From Ruminococcaceae bacterium UBA2719 (GTDB lineage Bacteria > Bacillota > Clostridia > Oscillospirales > Acutalibacteraceae), in the NCBI GenBank assembly GCA_002353935.1, contig DEKP01000037.1, positions 1 to 39,605 of the forward strand: a DNA stretch of 39,605 nucleotides, in the 5' to 3' direction. Numbering within the stretch: the first letter of the stretch is position 1; the number at the start of each line of letters is the position of its first letter. A model generated the notes under the pieces. It was not told where the DNA came from. It saw only the letters and a program-made list of their open reading frames with translations, and searched no databases. Made by a program: the position numbers and the translations under genes. Of the stretch, positions 16,731-24,739 are shown piece by piece.

Positions 16731-17072
16731 AATTCGTACACTCCAAATAAAATGTTTATATTTATTGTGTCAAAAAATTTTCCTAAAACTCTCTGTCGTT
16801 TAATAAAAACAATTGAGAAATAATAGAAAACTATATATTGTAATATTTTCTAATTTTTTGATATTAATAAAAAACGCATCTGCACTCGTTATTTAAAGAT
16901 AATACAAATGAGACCCAATGTCAACCGAAAATAACTTTTGTAATTAATTTTGTTGATTTTGTATGTAATTCATGCTTATGAGCAATAATTTTTTCTATAA
17001 AATAATTTTGCATGTAATTGTTTTGTTAATATTTTTATTTTTGCTCTTTATTTTATTTGACATTCTTGAAAG
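16731..17072. other. Non-coding region between comM and murA
   Basis: This 342-bp A/T-rich stretch carries the murA promoter and a leader of about 160 nt. I see no strong terminator for comM here, so some read-through into murA is possible. No credible open frame or recognised riboswitch was found. Confidence 0.5.
16896..16924 (-). promoter_or_regulatory. murA promoter
   Basis: On the minus strand TTGACA (16924-16919), a 17-bp spacer and TATCTT (16901-16896). Predicted start near 16889, about 160 nt upstream of the murA TTG. Confidence 0.7.
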
Positions 17073-18599
17073 CTATCTTTTCCAATATTTTCTGTCAAGA
17101 GTTCTATACTGAATCGCTTCGCTTATGTGCTCGGTTTTTATAACCTCAATGCCTTCAAGATCCGCAATGGTTCTGGCAACTTTGAGAATTCTGTCATATG
17201 CTCTGGCGGTTAGAGAGAGTTTTTCAAAAGCGTTTTTGAGCAACGTATTAGCTTTTTCGTCCATCACGCAAACTTTATCAAAAACAGACGCATCAATTCG
17301 AGCGTTAGATGTGATAGAAACATTTTTAAAGCGTTCGTTTTGAATATTTCGCGCTTTATTAACACGTTCTCGAATTTTTGACGACTCTTCTTCTGTGGAT
17401 TTTGCAGATAAGTCTTCAAAGTCTACCGGTGGCACCTCAATATGAATATCGATTCTATCGAGCAGCGGTCCCGAGATGCGCGACAAATAACGATTCACCG
17501 CGTTCTCAGTGCACTTACAGGCGTGAGTAGGATGATTATAAAAACCGCACGGGCAGGGATTCATTGCAGCAATAAGCATAAAAGATGACGGATATGTATA
17601 TGTTCCGTGAGCCCTGGATATAGAAACTTTTGAATCTTCGAGCGGCTGCCGCAGGCTTTCAAGAGCAGAACGAGAAAATTCCGGCAGCTCATCTAAAAAC
17701 AAAACACCGTTATGTGCGAGCGAAATCTCGCCCGGCTTAGGATTAGTGCCGCCGCCTGTCAATCCTACGCTCGACACATTGTGATGGGGAGAGCGAAACG
17801 GGCGCCTTGTGACAAGCCCCTCGCCCTTTTTCAAAACTCCGGCAATAGAATGGATTTTTGTGGTTTCAATTGTTTCTTCAAAGGTCATATCTGGAAGTAT
17901 AGTTACCATACGCTTAGCAAGCATACTTTTTCCCGCTCCGGGAGAACCGATGAGCAAAACGTTGTGACCGCCGGCCGCAGCTATCTCTAAGGCTCTTTTG
18001 GCCTGCTCCTGTCCTTTCACCTGAGAAAAATCAAGAATCGACTCGTTTGCAGCATTACTCTCTTTTGAATATTTAACCGGTAAGATAGTTTTTGCATTGC
18101 GAAAATGATCCAACAGTTCAAACACATTTTTTACAGGTAAAATATTTATACCCTCAACAACTGCACCCTCGCTCGCGTTTTCAAAAGGTATGAACAGATT
18201 TTCTATATTCTGCTGTCTGGCACTAATTGCCATAGGCAAAACTCCGTTTACTCCTCTGACTTCTCCTGAAAGCGACAATTCTCCAATAAAAGCACAGTTG
18301 GAAGTGTTTGCAGATATTTGACCCGACGCCTTTAATATCGCTACCAGTATTGGCAAATCGTATATAGGCCCCTCTTTTTTTATATCTGCAGGAGCTAAAT
18401 TCACTATAATATGCATATTTGGAAATTCAAGTCCGCAGTTTTTTATAGCAGAACGAACTCTGTCTCTGCTTTCCTTTACTGCAACATCCGGCAAACCTAC
18501 TATATCAAATGCCGGTATCCCCTTTGACAGATCCGCCTCTACCTCTATAGGGTAGCTATCTATCCCAAACAGCCCAAGGCTCTTACATTTTACAACCAA
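17073..18599 (-). CDS. comM: YifB/ComM-family Mg-chelatase-like AAA+ ATPase
   Basis: This 508-residue protein has the three-part YifB layout: an N-terminal ChlI-like (Lon protease-like fold) domain from about 20-140, an AAA+ core with Walker A GSPGAGKS (218-225), Walker B GVLFLDELPEF and arginine-finger region RISGPLLDRIDIHIEVPP, and a C-terminal Mg-chelatase domain. In naturally transformable bacteria ComM is a helicase that promotes branch migration during integration of DNA; in most species the role is untested. The start is TTG at 18599 with GGAGG exactly 6 nt upstream. It faces the sigma factor gene divergently. Confidence 0.92.
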   Translation of the reverse strand: MVVKCKSLGLFGIDSYPIEVEADLSKGIPAFDIVGLPDVAVKESRDRVRSAIKNCGLEFPNMHIIVNLAPADIKKEGPIYDLPILVAILKASGQISANTSNCAFIGELSLSGEVRGVNGVLPMAISARQQNIENLFIPFENASEGAVVEGINILPVKNVFELLDHFRNAKTILPVKYSKESNAANESILDFSQVKGQEQAKRALEIAAAGGHNVLLIGSPGAGKSMLAKRMVTILPDMTFEETIETTKIHSIAGVLKKGEGLVTRRPFRSPHHNVSSVGLTGGGTNPKPGEISLAHNGVLFLDELPEFSRSALESLRQPLEDSKVSISRAHGTYTYPSSFMLIAAMNPCPCGFYNHPTHACKCTENAVNRYLSRISGPLLDRIDIHIEVPPVDFEDLSAKSTEEESSKIRERVNKARNIQNERFKNVSITSNARIDASVFDKVCVMDEKANTLLKNAFEKLSLTARAYDRILKVARTIADLEGIEVIKTEHISEAIQYRTLDRKYWKR

Positions 18600-18689
18600 A
18601 ACCTGCCTCCTAAATCATACTAAAATTTTATAAACAAATCTCTTTAACGAAAAGCGCGGGTTTAATCAAAATTTACCACTTATTTTTTT

Positions 18690-18695
18690 ATTATA
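18690..18695 (-). promoter_or_regulatory. Likely -10 element of comM
   Basis: A perfect TATAAT on the minus strand, about 90 nt before the comM start. The matching -35 (TTTCTT-like) is poor, so the call is tentative. Confidence 0.35.
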
Positions 18696-18813
18696 ACATA
18701 TTATGTGCGACAAAGAAATACACAAATCAAAAAAATTCTACAAATTATTATGTGTTTTGCACAAAAAAACTTATATATTTTAGTTGTTTTGTTTTAAAAC
18801 CTCAAAAAAACAG

Positions 18814-18842
18814 TTGACTTTTATATAAATTAATATTATTAT
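18814..18842 (+). promoter_or_regulatory. Promoter of the SigH-like gene
   Basis: TTGACT (18814-18819), a 17-bp spacer and TATTAT (18837-18842). The start near 18849 would leave a leader of only about 15-25 nt. Confidence 0.6.
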
Positions 18843-18864
18843 TTGAAAAGATATATATAGCGAG

Positions 18865-19461
18865 GTGCTTATTCTGGCACAAAACTCAGAATTTTCCGAT
18901 AAGTATATATCGGATATTGATTTAATAAAGCGTATTCAAAATGGGGACGAAACTGCTTTTGAAATAATAGCTCCAAGGTACGTGGGTCTCATTGGCTCGG
19001 TTACGTCAAAATATCGTAATACAGGCGATTACTTTGATAGCAGCGACTTTGTTCAAGAGGGGTTGTTAGCTCTTTTGTATGCCTGCAGAAATTTTGACAC
19101 AAAGCACAATATGAGTTTAAAAAACTACATACTCTTATGTGTAGAGAGCAGGTTTAAATCCATAGTTCGCAAGGTTAACAAAAAAAGTCATATTCCTCAA
19201 GATGCTCTTCTGTCTATAAACGATGATATAGACCAAATATTTGATGCAACTCAGAGCTCTCCTGACGAGATTTTTGAAAGCCGGGAATATATCGAACGCG
19301 TAAAATACATCCTAAAGGACAGGCTTTCACCGTTTGAATACAATGTAGTAGGTCTTTATTTGACAGGATACTCCTATTCTGAATGCGCTAAAAAGCTTTG
19401 TGTTTCTGAAAAGTCCGTCGAAAACGCCTTGTGTAGAATACGCAAAAAATTATCACAGTAA
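18865..19461 (+). CDS. sigH: Sigma-70 family factor, SigH-like
   Basis: This factor of about 195-198 residues has region 2 (DFVQEGLLALLYACRNFD, with the QEG core-binding motif) and region 4 (LYLTGYSYSECAKKLCVSEK, then a VENALCRIRKKL helix). It is similar in plan to SigH of Bacillus/Clostridium, which directs early sporulation and stationary-phase genes; the symbol is by resemblance. The start is unusual: the GTG at 18865 overlaps the only good Shine-Dalgarno (GAGGTG, 18862-18867). The correctly spaced codon after it is CTG at 18874, giving an N-terminus (M)AQNSEFSDKY. A hairpin follows the stop. Confidence 0.8.
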   Translation: MLILAQNSEFSDKYISDIDLIKRIQNGDETAFEIIAPRYVGLIGSVTSKYRNTGDYFDSSDFVQEGLLALLYACRNFDTKHNMSLKNYILLCVESRFKSIVRKVNKKSHIPQDALLSINDDIDQIFDATQSSPDEIFESREYIERVKYILKDRLSPFEYNVVGLYLTGYSYSECAKKLCVSEKSVENALCRIRKKLSQ

Positions 19462-19464
19462 TCC

Positions 19465-19514
19465 ACCCCCGAAAGTATAGGCGGTGCAATTCCGTCAGGG
19501 GTAAAAATATTTTT
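19465..19514 (+). terminator. Hairpin between sigH and the zinc-ribbon gene
   Basis: ACCCCCGA (19465-19472) pairs with TCAGGGGT (19495-19502) with one C/A mismatch. AAAAATATTTTT follows. It begins 3 nt after the sigma stop and ends about 20 nt before the next ATG, so it could be a partial terminator or a leader structure. Confidence 0.45.
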
Positions 19515-19534
19515 CTCAAAGTGAGGTTAATCCT

Positions 19535-19819
19535 ATGTACGAAGACAAAACTCTGGTTTGCAAAGACTGCGGTGCCGAATTTATTTTCTCTGCAGGAGAG
19601 CAAGAATTTTATGCCGAAAAAGGTTTTGTGAACGAGCCGCAGCGTTGCAAAGAATGCAGAGTAGCGCATAAAAACGCAATTAGAGCAAACCGTGAGATGC
19701 ATACCACCGTATGTGCAGATTGCGGCGGTGTTGCAACTATACCGTTTAAACCGATGGAAGGCAAAGAATACTATTGCAGCGAATGCTTTGCAAAAAGAAA
19801 AGAAGCAGAAGCTGAATAA
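19535..19819 (+). CDS. Zinc-ribbon domain protein with four CxxC pairs
   Basis: This 94-residue soluble protein has cysteine pairs at 9/12, 38/41, 60/63 and 81/84, enough for two zinc ribbons. The first half (CKDCGAEFIFSAGEQEFYAE) is the common clostridial zinc-ribbon domain. The second (CADCGGVATIPFKP ... YYCSECF) resembles CxxC zinc fingers of small nucleic-acid-associated proteins. It ends with a charged tail. AGTGAGG lies about 10 nt before the ATG. It is followed by a strong terminator. Its molecular function is unknown. Confidence 0.85.
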   Translation: MYEDKTLVCKDCGAEFIFSAGEQEFYAEKGFVNEPQRCKECRVAHKNAIRANREMHTTVCADCGGVATIPFKPMEGKEYYCSECFAKRKEAEAE

Positions 19820-19836
19820 ATATATCGTTTTTGCTG

Positions 19837-19865
19837 ACAGCGCTTTTTATAAGCGCTGTTTTTTC
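19837..19865 (+). terminator. Intrinsic terminator
   Basis: ACAGCGCTT and AAGCGCTGT form a perfect 9-bp stem around TTTAT, directly followed by TTTTT. It ends the sigH/zinc-ribbon unit. Confidence 0.92.
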
Positions 19866-19936
19866 TGTTTTTTCTTGTATTTTGATAAATTTTGTGTTAA
19901 AATATTATTGTGATTTTTGATCAAGGAGGCTTTTAT

Positions 19937-20131
19937 ATGATTACTAAAGATTCTATTATCGGTGATGTTTTGGATCAGTATCCCGACACGGCCAAATTCT
20001 TTTTAGAGATGGGTATGCACTGTCTTGGCTGTCCGGCTTCAAGAGGAGAGACCATTGAAGAGGCTTGCCAGGTTCACTGCGCTGACGCTGACTCTTTGGT
20101 AGAAAACATCAACAAATTTATCGGTGAATGA
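19937..20131 (+). CDS. DUF1858 hybrid-cluster-associated disulfide protein
   Basis: This 64-residue protein reads MITKDSIIGDVLDQYPDTAK and then FFLEMGMHCLGCPASRGETI. The CLGC pair is the redox/ligand motif of the DUF1858 family ('hybrid cluster protein-associated redox disulfide' domain). The ATG at 19937 has AAGGAGG 7 nt upstream, which excludes an upstream in-frame ATT start. It overlaps trmK by 4 nt (ATGA), so the two are translationally coupled. Its function is not established. Confidence 0.88.
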   Translation: MITKDSIIGDVLDQYPDTAKFFLEMGMHCLGCPASRGETIEEACQVHCADADSLVENINKFIGE

Positions 20132-20784
20132 TGAGATTGTTCGAATTAGACGGGCGGTTGTCTTTGTGCTCAGAATTTGTGCGCAGCGACAGCCGCCTTG
20201 CAGATATAGGCACAGATCATGCATATCTTCCGGTATATCTGGCGAAAAAAGGCGTTATTTCATCAGCCTTAGCCTGTGATATAAACGACGGACCGCTTAA
20301 AGCTGCAAAAAAATGTATAGAAAAATACGGTGTGTCAAATATTGTAACAATCAAAAAATGCGACGGGCTGTCACAAGTAGACGTCAACAATATCGACGAT
20401 ATAGTTATAGCAGGCATGGGCGGTGAACTTATCGCCAACATACTGTCGAAGTCAGAGCTTATAAAGGACATTTCAAAGCATCTGATTTTGCAGCCCATGA
20501 CTAAACACGAAATCCTTACAAAATGGCTATATAAAAACGGATTTGAAATCTTAAATCAAAGGGCTGTATATTGTGATAAAAAATACTATACAGTTATGCT
20601 CTGCCGATATTGCAGTAAAAAAACAGACCTTGATCTCTACTCATGTTTGACAGGAAAACTGGATATAAATGATGAAGTTGCAAAAGAGTTCCTAAAAAAA
20701 AGTCTTAAAAATCTTGAAAACAAATTTTTGCATGATAAAACCTTAAAACCAACAATAGAAAAATTAAAGGATGATTTGCTGTGA
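20128..20784 (+). CDS. trmK: tRNA (adenine22-N1)-methyltransferase TrmK
   Basis: TrmK makes m1A22 in tRNA using SAM. The 218 residues open with a Rossmann-fold methyltransferase motif I, SRLADIGTDHAYLPVYLAKK. IVIAGMGGELIANIL, the TrmK-specific GMGG motif, follows, then LILQPMTKHEILTKWL. The length is normal. Two adjacent ATGs at the start (20128 and 20131) are both possible; the first overlaps the preceding stop. It is followed by the Nif3 gene with a GTGA overlap, the conserved Firmicutes pair (yqfN-yqfO). Confidence 0.95.
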   Translation: MMRLFELDGRLSLCSEFVRSDSRLADIGTDHAYLPVYLAKKGVISSALACDINDGPLKAAKKCIEKYGVSNIVTIKKCDGLSQVDVNNIDDIVIAGMGGELIANILSKSELIKDISKHLILQPMTKHEILTKWLYKNGFEILNQRAVYCDKKYYTVMLCRYCSKKTDLDLYSCLTGKLDINDEVAKEFLKKSLKNLENKFLHDKTLKPTIEKLKDDLL

Positions 20785-21557
20785 CCGATGTAACAAAAGC
20801 TGACATGATAACCGTGAAGAATATAAGCGATTATATAGAAACCTTTGCCCCTATAAATACAAAAGAAGAATGGGACAACTGCGGTATTTTAATCGGCAAC
20901 AAAAACTTTAAAGTACAAAAAGCTATTTTGGCGCTTGATATAACCAAAGGGGTGATTGATGAAGCAATAAGTAAAAGCTGCAATCTGATAATCAGTCATC
21001 ACCCAATAATTTTTGACAGCATTAAAAATATAGATTTTGATTCAAATGTAGCTAGACTGATTGAAAATAAAATCGCCGCTTTGTGTATGCACACAAATCT
21101 TGACAAGGCAAAAGACGGGGTAAATGATTGTCTTGCGTTTGCGCTGGAGCTTAAAAACCAAAAGCGAATTCCCGAAGAATTTTTAGTAACAGGCGAAATC
21201 AGCGCTGATATAAACAGCGTAACTTTTGCTAAATATACCGCATCAAAATTAAATGCTGAAAATCTTCGATATACCGTGTCTGAAAAACCTATAAAATTGG
21301 TCGCTGTAAGCAGCGGCGCCGGTGCAGACACTGTGTTTTTAAATAACAAATACGGCTTTGATGCGCTTGTAACTTCCGATATAAAGCACCACCAGTTTTT
21401 ATACGCTAAGGAACATGACATTTGTTTGATTGACGCAGGACATTTTAATACTGAAAATGTTGTTATTCCCGTTTTAAAAAACAAGCTTTGCGATCATTTT
21501 CCGGATGTTGAGTTTATATGCAGTAAAACTTCCGACTGTCCGTATAAATATATTTAA
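20781..21557 (+). CDS. Nif3-like dinuclear metal centre protein
   Basis: This 258-residue protein is of the NIF3/DUF34 family (YqfO-like). Metal-ligand motifs are IISHHPIIFD near residue 73, CMHTNLD near 105, and a C-terminal HFNTE (LIDAGHFNTENV). It is the short form without the inserted PII-like domain of about 100 residues seen in B. subtilis YqfO. The GTG at 20781 overlaps the trmK TGA. Proposed roles include metal homeostasis and GTP cyclohydrolase-I-like activity, but none is proven generally. Confidence 0.92.
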   Translation: MTDVTKADMITVKNISDYIETFAPINTKEEWDNCGILIGNKNFKVQKAILALDITKGVIDEAISKSCNLIISHHPIIFDSIKNIDFDSNVARLIENKIAALCMHTNLDKAKDGVNDCLAFALELKNQKRIPEEFLVTGEISADINSVTFAKYTASKLNAENLRYTVSEKPIKLVAVSSGAGADTVFLNNKYGFDALVTSDIKHHQFLYAKEHDICLIDAGHFNTENVVIPVLKNKLCDHFPDVEFICSKTSDCPYKYI

Positions 21558-21574
21558 GTAACATAAAATTTTTT

Positions 21575-21620
21575 AGGGAACACCTTAAAGCAAATTATAG
21601 GTCTTCCCTTAATTTTTATT
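21575..21620 (+). terminator. Terminator of DUF1858-trmK-nif3
   Basis: AGGGAACACCT (21575-21585) pairs with AGGTCTTCCCT (21599-21609) with one mismatch in 11. It is followed by TAATTTTTATTTT. Confidence 0.75.
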
Positions 21621-21704
21621 TTATAGAAAACTGCTCTGTTATGAGCACGCCTTATATGAAGCTTTATGATAAAAACAGCCCTTTTCAAAGACGTGATCGG
21701 GAGC
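21610..21704. other. 95-nt stretch between two terminators
   Basis: No ORF with a ribosome binding site is seen. It lies between the nif3 terminator and a second, stronger terminator, so it might encode a small RNA. No clear promoter was found for it. Confidence 0.25.
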
Positions 21705-21723
21705 AGCGGCTCGCCGCTTTTTT
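21705..21723 (+). terminator. Second intrinsic terminator before trmB
   Basis: AGCGG and CCGCT (stem closed by CTCG) are followed by TTTTTT. It is compact and GC-rich, with a good U-tract. Confidence 0.75.
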
Positions 21724-21787
21724 GATTTTATTTTACATAATGTATTAAAAATTTATATTTTTTTACAAGATAAATGTAAAAAAATAA

Positions 21788-21816
21788 TTGCAAAAAGCAC
21801 AAGTCTTTGTTATAAT
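21788..21816 (+). promoter_or_regulatory. Promoter of trmB-lipoprotein-two-component genes
   Basis: TTGCAA (21788-21793), a 17-bp spacer and a perfect TATAAT (21811-21816). Predicted start near 21823, about 72 nt before trmB. Confidence 0.75.
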
Positions 21817-21894
21817 AGGGTAGTATAAATAACTATATAATGTGGTATTGTAGTTAATTTTACAATTTATGAAGATTGAGTGAAATAATTATTT

Positions 21895-22551
21895 ATGCGA
21901 ATCAGAAAGAAAAAATGGGCAGAACCCGAGCTTAGTATTTGTCCCTACTTTATAAAAAGGCCGGAAGAACTTCTAGGTAATTGGAAATCTTTCTTTAATA
22001 ACGATAATCCTACACAGCTCGAAATAGGCTGCGGAAAGTGCACTTTTATAGCAAAAAAGGCACTTAAAAATCCCGACACGAATTTCATAGCTGTAGACAT
22101 AAAAAGCGATATGCTTGGAGTAGGCAGAAGAAATATCGAAAAACTTTTTTCTGAAAACAACCGCAAAGTTAAAAACATCGCTCTTTGCGCATATAACGTT
22201 GAACATATTGAAAAAATTATTTCAAAAAGCGATAAAATCTCGGCTCTTTACATCAACTTCTGTAACCCGTGGCCGAGAAAAAAACATAACAAACGAAGAC
22301 TGACTTATCCTCTAAAGCTAAATAAATATAAGGATTTTTTAACAAATGACGCCTGCATTTATTTTAAAACAGACGACGATGATTTGTTTAGGGACAGCGT
22401 TGAGTATTTTGAACAGTGCGGTTATAAGATAACCTTTATTACCTATGATTTGCACAACAGCGATATTTTTGATAACATCGTGACCGAACACGAAAAAATG
22501 TTTTCTCAGCAGGGTATAAAAATCAAATATCTAACAGCCAAAAAATCATAA
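21895..22551 (+). CDS. trmB: tRNA (guanine46-N7)-methyltransferase TrmB
   Basis: TrmB forms m7G46 in the tRNA variable loop. The 218 residues carry the N-terminal MRIRKKKWAEPELSI, SAM-binding LEIGCGKCTFI and the family-specific INFCNPWPRKKHNKRRLTYP. FKTDDDDLFRDSVEYF and a C-terminal VTEHEKMFSQQG (T-E-E/K signature) follow. Length is typical. The ribosome site is weak (GAGTG well upstream). It is first in a unit that continues with the lipoprotein 20 nt later. Confidence 0.95.
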   Translation: MRIRKKKWAEPELSICPYFIKRPEELLGNWKSFFNNDNPTQLEIGCGKCTFIAKKALKNPDTNFIAVDIKSDMLGVGRRNIEKLFSENNRKVKNIALCAYNVEHIEKIISKSDKISALYINFCNPWPRKKHNKRRLTYPLKLNKYKDFLTNDACIYFKTDDDDLFRDSVEYFEQCGYKITFITYDLHNSDIFDNIVTEHEKMFSQQGIKIKYLTAKKS

Positions 22552-22571
22552 ATACAACAAGGAGGAAGCGT

Positions 22572-23882
22572 ATGAAAAGACTGTTATTAGCTTTGATTAC
22601 AGCTATGCTGGTTTTATCGATTTCAGGCTGTACCGAGCTTAGTTTTAACGGCGAAGATACTATGCGTCCTCCAAAAGCTTCTGGCAACATGTCTCAAATT
22701 CAAAAAATTATTGATCAATCTTCAGGTTCTGATTATACGTTGGTATATCCTTCATCCGGTACCAATCGAAGCGCTATCATAAGTGCCGATATTGACTTGG
22801 ACGAAACGGATGACGCGCTGGCTTTGTACAAATGCGATAATAAAATTCATGTTTTATTTGTCAAAGGTACAAACTCGGATTATACTTTTCAAAAAGATGC
22901 CATCATAGATGGCAACAGCGTAGACAGAGTGGATTTTTCAGATATAGACAATGACGGTGCTAATGAAATTCTAATCGGATATTCAAACGGCTCTGCAAAT
23001 ACAAATATACTTAATATATATAAATTTTCAAATTCCGATAAAAACTATGATTTTAGCTGCTTATATTCTTCGTTTATTATCGGAGATTTTGACTATAACG
23101 GTACTGACGATATTTTAACTCTTAATTTAAACGTTGAGGATGAAGCGTATATTGCAAGTCTTTTCACTTACACAGACGGCAAGATTACTAAAAAATCATC
23201 CTGCAACATGGATTCTGAAATTTCAAAATTTATAAATATCCAATACGGCGCACTTAATTCTTCCATAGTCGGCGCTGTTGTTGATTCTTTGACTTCATCA
23301 GAAGAATATTCAACACAGATAATCTATTATAATGCCGATAAAAAGCAACTGTCCAATCCTTTAGTTGAATATTCACAATATGAATATTCAAAACGTCATT
23401 CTCAAATACTTTCTGCGGACATCAACAAAGACTATATCATTGATATTCCGGTTGTATCCGTTATGGAGCATAACGACAACGAAGACGAGGAAACCGTTGC
23501 AAATATTGTATCTTACAAAAGTTTAGATTTTTCCTCAATGTCTCTTGAAACAAAACAAACATTTATTTTGTGCGAAGAAGACCAGTATACTTTCAAACTG
23601 CCCGAATCGTGGATAGACACAACCACCGCTAGGTATGATAAAGACAGCAAAGAACTTACAGTATACGCTATTGGATATAAGGATAATAAAATCAAAACAA
23701 CTGACAGGCTGCTTGTTATAAAAACATATAACAAAAACGACTTTAACAAAGAAAAAAATGCAGCTAATGTAATATCTCAAAATGCCTCGAAGGTTTATAC
23801 ATATAACTTACCGGATACAAACAGCTATATGAAAATTTCAGACGAGGACGTTGTATCAAATTTTTTAAATATAAAAATATAA
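22572..23882 (+). CDS. Lipoprotein with FG-GAP/VCBS-like repeats
   Basis: The 436 residues start with a lipoprotein signal peptide ending in the lipobox LSISGC (Cys20), so the protein should be anchored outside the membrane. Acidic calcium-loop-like repeats recur: ADIDLDETDDAL, SDIDNDGANEILIGY, GDFDYNGTDDILTL and ADINKDYIIDIPVV. These suggest a beta-propeller of FG-GAP/VCBS type. A separate C-terminal part (about 330-436) has no family I recognise. AAGGAGGAAG precedes the ATG. It is encoded directly before a response regulator and histidine kinase, so a sensory or wall-linked role is plausible but inferred. Confidence 0.8.
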   Translation: MKRLLLALITAMLVLSISGCTELSFNGEDTMRPPKASGNMSQIQKIIDQSSGSDYTLVYPSSGTNRSAIISADIDLDETDDALALYKCDNKIHVLFVKGTNSDYTFQKDAIIDGNSVDRVDFSDIDNDGANEILIGYSNGSANTNILNIYKFSNSDKNYDFSCLYSSFIIGDFDYNGTDDILTLNLNVEDEAYIASLFTYTDGKITKKSSCNMDSEISKFINIQYGALNSSIVGAVVDSLTSSEEYSTQIIYYNADKKQLSNPLVEYSQYEYSKRHSQILSADINKDYIIDIPVVSVMEHNDNEDEETVANIVSYKSLDFSSMSLETKQTFILCEEDQYTFKLPESWIDTTTARYDKDSKELTVYAIGYKDNKIKTTDRLLVIKTYNKNDFNKEKNAANVISQNASKVYTYNLPDTNSYMKISDEDVVSNFLNIKI

Positions 23883-23960
23883 TAAATTAAGGTGTTTTAA
23901 AATTACGCAAGTAATTAAATTAGAATTATAAATATAGAATTAAAAAAACGGAGGGTTCTT

Positions 23961-24662
23961 ATGAAAAAAATTCTGGTTTGTGAAGATGAAGCCGCTATAA
24001 GAGATTTTGTGGTAATCAATCTTCGTCGTGCGGGGTATGATGTTGTAGAAGCTGACTGCGGAGAAATGGCGCTGCAAAAATATGAAGAAAATGGCGGCGA
24101 CTTTGACGTTGCTATTCTTGATATTATGATGCCCGGTATTGACGGGTTGCAGGTCTGCAAAGAGCTCAGAAACAAAAACAGCGGTATTGGCATAATAATG
24201 TTATCTGCAAGAACTCAGGAAATGGACAAGGTAACCGGTCTAATGCTTGGCGCAGATGATTATATTACAAAACCGTTTTCTCCAAGCGAGCTTACTGCCA
24301 GAGTCGACTCCCTGTACAGAAGAGTGTCGTTATCACAACAAAGTATAGAAAACAACTTCAAAGAAGAGTTAACATCAGGAATATTTACCCTTAATCTAAG
24401 AAACCGTGCTTTGATGAAAAACGGAACCATGATTGAACTTACTCAGGTTGAATTTCAAATTATGGAATATTTCTTTTCAAATCCGGGCGTAGCTTTAGAC
24501 AGAACAGACATTCTAAATCACGTTTGGGGTGAAGCCTATGTCGGCGAAGAAAAAATTGTTGACGTTAATATCCGCAGATTGAGAATGAAGGTTGAGGATG
24601 AACCAAGCAATCCAAAATATATTGTTACCGTTTGGGGCTTTGGATATAAATGGGATACATAA
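23961..24662 (+). CDS. OmpR/PhoB-family response regulator
   Basis: The 233 residues contain a receiver domain with acidic residues in CEDE (8-10), the phospho-acceptor Asp54 in AILDIMMPGIDG, and KPF lysine near 106 (DDYITKPFSPSELTARV). A winged-helix DNA-binding domain follows, with LTQVEFQIMEYFFSNPG and NIRRLRMKVEDEPSNPKYI. It is paired with the histidine kinase that begins 77 nt downstream. CGGAGGG precedes the ATG. The regulon is unknown. Confidence 0.95.
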   Translation: MKKILVCEDEAAIRDFVVINLRRAGYDVVEADCGEMALQKYEENGGDFDVAILDIMMPGIDGLQVCKELRNKNSGIGIIMLSARTQEMDKVTGLMLGADDYITKPFSPSELTARVDSLYRRVSLSQQSIENNFKEELTSGIFTLNLRNRALMKNGTMIELTQVEFQIMEYFFSNPGVALDRTDILNHVWGEAYVGEEKIVDVNIRRLRMKVEDEPSNPKYIVTVWGFGYKWDT

Positions 24663-24687
24663 TAAAACCTTCTTATATATTGTTTTC

Positions 24688-24705
24688 GCCTGCGTGATCG
24701 CAGGC
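24688..24705 (+). other. Hairpin between response regulator and kinase genes
   Basis: GCCTGCG and CGCAGGC form a perfect 7-bp stem with a TGAT loop, followed by a broken T-rich stretch. It may lower kinase expression relative to the regulator. Confidence 0.5.
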
Positions 24706-24739
24706 TGAAATTTTGCTTTAATTATTTTGGGGGGATTGA

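Noticed and set aside
16745..16773. Second murA promoter (TTGACA close to the gene)
   Set aside because: The -10 at proper spacing is poor (TTATTT) and would overlap the Shine-Dalgarno, leaving no leader. The pair at 16896-16924 is better.
20999..21484. 161-codon open frame antisense to the Nif3-like gene
   Set aside because: The sequence shows no family features and no ribosome site, and the sense frame is a clear conserved protein.
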